8,316 nt of DNA. It comes from an uncultured Collinsella sp. Lineage in GTDB: Bacteria; Actinomycetota; Coriobacteriia; Coriobacteriales; Coriobacteriaceae. The translations under genes were made by a program, and so were the position numbers. This document shows positions 6,215 through 8,316 of the stretch, piece after piece. The first letter of the stretch is position 1. Each line of letters starts with the position of its first letter. The notes below the pieces were generated by a model. The model saw only the letters and a program-made list of their open reading frames with translations. It was not told the origin of the DNA and did not search any database. The stretch covers positions 1-8,316 of the forward strand of contig USHS01000046.1 in NCBI GenBank assembly GCA_900554585.1, in the 5' to 3' direction.

Positions 6215-7765
6215 TTATTTAGCGATATCGACGGCACGGCTCTCGCGAATCACGACAACGCGAACCTGACCGGGATACTCCATCTCTTCCTCGATCTGAT
6301 GGGCGATATCGTGCGCAAGCACCGTGGACTGGGCATCGGAGATCTTATCCGGCTGGACCATGACATGAACCTCGCGACCGGCCTGCATGGCATAGGTACG
6401 CTCGACGCCGTCGTGGGAGTTGGCGATCTCCTCAAGCTTCTCAAGGCGCTTGATGTAGTTCTCAGCCGACTCGCGGCGGGCACCGGGGCGAGAGGCGGAG
6501 ACGGCATCGGCAGCCTGGACCAGAACGTCGAGCACCGTGTTGGGGTCGACATCGGCATGATGGGCCTCAATTGCGTGGACGATAACGGGCTTCTCACCAT
6601 AACGGCGGGCAAGCTCGGCGCCAATGACAGCATGCGGACCCTCAACGTCGTGGTCGATGGCCTTGCCCAGGTCGTGCAGAAGACCGGCACGCTTGGCGGT
6701 CACAACGTCCAGGCCAAGCTCGGAAGCCATCACGCCGCACAGGTCGGAAACCTCGAGGGAATGCTGGAGCACGTTCTGACCAAACGAGGTGCGGTAGCGC
6801 AGAGCACCCAGGGTCTTAACGATCTCGGGGTGCAGGTCGTGGATGCCGGTATCGAAGGCAGCCTGTTCGCCAGCCTCGCGCACGCGCTGCTGAACCAAGT
6901 CGGCGGCCTTGTGATACATCTCCTCGATGCGGGCGGGGTGAATACGACCGTCGGCAATGAGGTTTTCGAGCGCCACGCGGGCAGTCTCACGACGGACCGG
7001 ATCGAAGCTCGAAAGTACAACGGTCTCGGGGGTGTCGTCAATCACGAGGTTGACGCCAGACACCTGCTCGAAGGTGCGGATGTTACGACCCTCACGACCG
7101 ATGATGCGACCCTTGAGGTCATCGGAGGGAATATGCACGGAAGTGACGGTGACCTCGGCGGTATGGTCGGCGGCGCAACGCTGAATCGCCAGGGAGAGAA
7201 TCTCCTGGGCGGTCTTGTGGCACTCGGCGCGGACCTGCTGCTCGGACTCACGGATGATGGTGGCCGCCTCGTGGGTAACCTCGCCGCGGACCTTGTCGAG
7301 CAACTCCTTGTGAGCATCCTCGCGCGTAAGGTCGGCAATACGTTCGAGCTCGGAGGTCTGCTTGGCGCAGAGCTCCTCAAGCTCGCGAGAGCGCTTCTCG
7401 ACCTGGCCAGCCTGGCTGGACAGCTGGTGCTCGCGCTTATCGAGCGCATCGTTGCGACGATCGAGCGACTCCTCGCGCTGCATCACACGATTTTCGAGCG
7501 TACGAATCTCGCTCTTACGCTGCTTGTCCTCGGCCTCGGCGGCCTGCTTGTTCTTGATGATCTCTTCCTTAGCCTCGAGCAGAGCCTCTTTTTTGAGGGT
7601 CTCGGCCTGACGCTTTGCATCACCGATCAGGGACTCTGCCTGCGCGTGTGCCGACTGAATCTTTTCGTCGGCCTCGTGAAGACTACCCTGCTTGGCGGTG
7701 CGCATGTAGGCAATGGCGGCGATGGCACCCAAAACGAGGCCAACGAGCGCTGCAATGATAGGCAT
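6215..7765 (-). CDS. rny: Ribonuclease Y
   Basis: A membrane-anchored endoribonuclease that initiates mRNA decay in many Gram-positive bacteria. Length is 516 residues, typical of the family. One N-terminal transmembrane segment (about residues 3–20) is followed by a long charged coiled coil rich in Glu, Lys, Ala and Gln (about 28–190). The KH RNA-binding domain begins at [19 protein letters not shown], with the GxxG loop GREG at 223–226. The HD phosphohydrolase domain has an early metal-ligand His335 (LQHSLEVS) and the HD pair His364-Asp365 (LLHDLGK). The C-terminal region is standard. The ATG at 7765 is preferred over a GTG at 7771 because AGGAG lies 5 bases before the ATG but abuts the GTG. 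A promoter and a leader hairpin lie upstream. The order recX then rny is shared with related bacteria. Confidence 0.97.
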   Translation of the reverse strand: MPIIAALVGLVLGAIAAIAYMRTAKQGSLHEADEKIQSAHAQAESLIGDAKRQAETLKKEALLEAKEEIIKNKQAAEAEDKQRKSEIRTLENRVMQREESLDRRNDALDKREHQLSSQAGQVEKRSRELEELCAKQTSELERIADLTREDAHKELLDKVRGEVTHEAATIIRESEQQVRAECHKTAQEILSLAIQRCAADHTAEVTVTSVHIPSDDLKGRIIGREGRNIRTFEQVSGVNLVIDDTPETVVLSSFDPVRRETARVALENLIADGRIHPARIEEMYHKAADLVQQRVREAGEQAAFDTGIHDLHPEIVKTLGALRYRTSFGQNVLQHSLEVSDLCGVMASELGLDVVTAKRAGLLHDLGKAIDHDVEGPHAVIGAELARRYGEKPVIVHAIEAHHADVDPNTVLDVLVQAADAVSASRPGARRESAENYIKRLEKLEEIANSHDGVERTYAMQAGREVHVMVQPDKISDAQSTVLAHDIAHQIEEEMEYPGQVRVVVIRESRAVDIAK

Positions 7766-7770
7766 GCTCA

Positions 7771-7775
7771 CTCCT
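7771..7775 (-). promoter_or_regulatory. Ribosome-binding site deciding the rny start
   Basis: AGGAG on the minus strand ends 5 bases before the ATG at 7765. Because it overlaps the GTG at 7771, that codon is unlikely to be the start. Confidence 0.75.
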
Positions 7776-7800
7776 TTTTATGGATTCGTTACACAGCAAA

Positions 7801-7826
7801 GCGAACCGTCCTTACGAACGGCTCGC
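7801..7826 (-). promoter_or_regulatory. Strong hairpin with GUAA tetraloop in the rny leader
   Basis: Read on the minus strand, GCGAGCCGTTC pairs with GGACGGTTCGC through 11 consecutive pairs (two G·U), closed by the loop GTAA, a GNRA-class tetraloop. It sits 35 bases upstream of the rny start codon, inside the predicted leader. The sequence after it lacks a clean U-run, so it is more likely a leader structure than an intrinsic terminator. Stability, RNase Y cleavage or attenuation roles are inference. Confidence 0.55.
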
Positions 7827-7931
7827 GACATTTGAGTAATATGGGCGCAGCTTATGCGGGTCGGATACAGATAAACATATAAACAAACTCATCACAGATG
7901 AGCACATATCACAAAGCAAATGACAGTATTT

Positions 7932-7960
7932 ATCCTACGTTGAACCGCAACAACTGTCAA
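7932..7960 (-). promoter_or_regulatory. Putative SigA-type promoter for rny
   Basis: On the minus strand a perfect -35 hexamer TTGACA (7955–7960) is followed, after exactly 17 bases, by TAGGAT (7932–7937), a four-of-six match to the -10 consensus. The inferred start is near 7925, leaving a leader of about 160 bases before the rny ATG at 7765. It lies in the only sizeable gap in the leftward cluster, so it probably drives rny and the genes after it. The location is inferred from sequence only. Confidence 0.65.
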
Positions 7961-7982
7961 ATAAACGCACCCGGCACGGCGC
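7959..7982 (-). terminator. Weak candidate terminator after recX
   Basis: On the minus strand GCGCC (7978–7982) can pair with GGTGC (7967–7971) around a six-base loop, including one G·U pair, and is followed by GTTTATTT. It lies about 40 bases past the recX stop. The stem is short, and the U-rich tail overlaps the -35 region of the putative rny promoter. It is therefore a weak call. Confidence 0.25.
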
Positions 7983-8022
7983 CAATCGAGCGGTGAACGG
8001 CAGGGGCGTAACAGGTGCACGC

Positions 8023-8280
8023 TTACAAGGCACACTCCTCGCTTAAGGCATCGAGACGTGCCTTAACGGCATCGGCGGCGATGTGATACGAAAAACCCTT
8101 ACCCATCAAAAACCTGACGAGCTTTTCGAATGCACGGACCTCGGGGACGCGACGTTTAGCGAGCAAGGCCGAAGCGCGGGCCAAGTCGTCATCCACGGCA
8201 AAATATGCCTCGGGATACCCGGGGATATCGTCAAGCACGACATGACGACGCTTGAGCTCAACCTCGATCTTGCGCTGTCC
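8023..8280 (-). CDS. recX: Regulatory protein RecX, C-terminal part (5' end lost at adapter junction)
   Basis: RecX proteins bind RecA filaments and modulate recombination and SOS induction. 85 residues of genomic origin remain. The RKIEVELKRR segment (residues 3–12), repeated helical units, LARASALLAKRR (33–44), and the terminal FLMGKGFSYHIAADAVK (57–73) match the three-helix repeats and C-terminal pattern of RecX. The gene's start and probably more than half of its length are missing, because genomic sequence stops at base 8280. Codons upstream of this, reading MYKRQ in the same frame, come from sequencing adapter and are not protein. It is transcribed toward rny with a 257-base gap. recA would be expected upstream, beyond the window. 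Confidence 0.85.
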   Translation of the reverse strand, partial: GQRKIEVELKRRHVVLDDIPGYPEAYFAVDDDLARASALLAKRRVPEVRAFEKLVRFLMGKGFSYHIAADAVKARLDALSEECAL

Positions 8281-8316
8281 CTGTCTCTTATACACATCTG
8301 ACGCTGCCGACGAATA
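8281..8316. other. Nextera transposase adapter contamination at contig end
   Basis: Bases 8281–8299 are CTGTCTCTTATACACATCT, the 19-base Tn5 mosaic end used in Nextera libraries. Bases 8300–8313 continue as GACGCTGCCGACGA, the rest of the read-1 transposase adapter in reverse complement. The last three bases (ATA) fall where an index would begin. Translation of this segment yields artefact peptides well known from contaminated assemblies: MYKRQ and MCIRDR on the minus strand and SLIHI on the plus strand. It is not part of the genome and interrupts recX. Confidence 0.98.

Noticed and set aside
7801..7826. Leader hairpin read as an intrinsic terminator
   Set aside because: The stem is strong, but only a short CTTTGCTG follows instead of a U-run, and it lies just before the rny start within a predicted leader.
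6158..7882. A 574-codon open frame on the plus strand, longer than rny itself
   Set aside because: It lies almost wholly antisense to rny, which has complete KH and HD motifs. Its translation is a low-complexity Leu/Gly/Val/Asp-rich string typical of a codon-bias shadow, and it has no recognisable domain.
1..8280. Search by eye for LexA boxes (GAAC-N4-GTTC type)
   Set aside because: No convincing site was found in the gaps, including the rny promoter region. The lexA promoter is outside the window.
8083..8301. A 72-codon plus-strand frame ending in SLSLIHI
   Set aside because: Its end is translated sequencing adapter and the remainder is antisense to recX.

Overview
The window is a contig end from a bacterium with moderate-to-high GC. 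It most resembles the Coriobacteriia (Actinobacteria; Collinsella and relatives are the best guess). This is inferred from the protein styles and from the gene order recX–rny–ATPase–spoVS–miaB–miaA–hflX facing lexA. No rRNA or other taxonomic marker is present, so the assignment is tentative. Coding density is very high. I see no tRNA, rRNA, CRISPR array, insertion sequence or phage gene.

Layout. Bases 1–1088 run rightward: the C-terminal part of lexA (its DNA-binding half lies off the left edge), joined by a TAATG overlap to a small multi-pass membrane protein of the HGSNAT/DUF1624 acyltransferase type. Bases 1073–8280 are all encoded leftward. Reading in the direction of transcription, they hold the 3' part of recX, a 257-base gap with a good SigA-type promoter and a strong hairpin, rny (RNase Y), a stand-alone GHKL-type ATPase of unknown role, spoVS, then miaB, miaA and hflX joined by TAATG overlaps. 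The last 16 bases of hflX overlap the 3' end of the membrane protein gene head-on. Bases 8281–8313 are not genomic: they match the Illumina Nextera transposase adapter, which cuts off recX and produces false N-termini such as MYKRQ.

How the genes relate. RecX (RecA modulator) and LexA (SOS repressor) belong to the DNA-damage response. RNase Y drives mRNA turnover at the membrane. MiaA and MiaB act in sequence to make ms2i6A at tRNA position 37. HflX is a ribosome-associated GTPase. The arrangement resembles the clostridial recA–rny–spoVS–miaB–mutSL–miaA–hfq–hflX–lexA neighbourhood as I recall it, but without mutS, mutL and hfq at the expected junctions.

The least explained component is the orphan GHKL ATPase between rny and spoVS. 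It has intact ATP-binding motifs and an uncharacterised C-terminal half of about 200 residues with one helix-turn-helix-like stretch. Nothing here amounts to a clear new defence or mobile system. The ATPase, the rny leader RNA and the extra CxxC in MiaB are the best leads.
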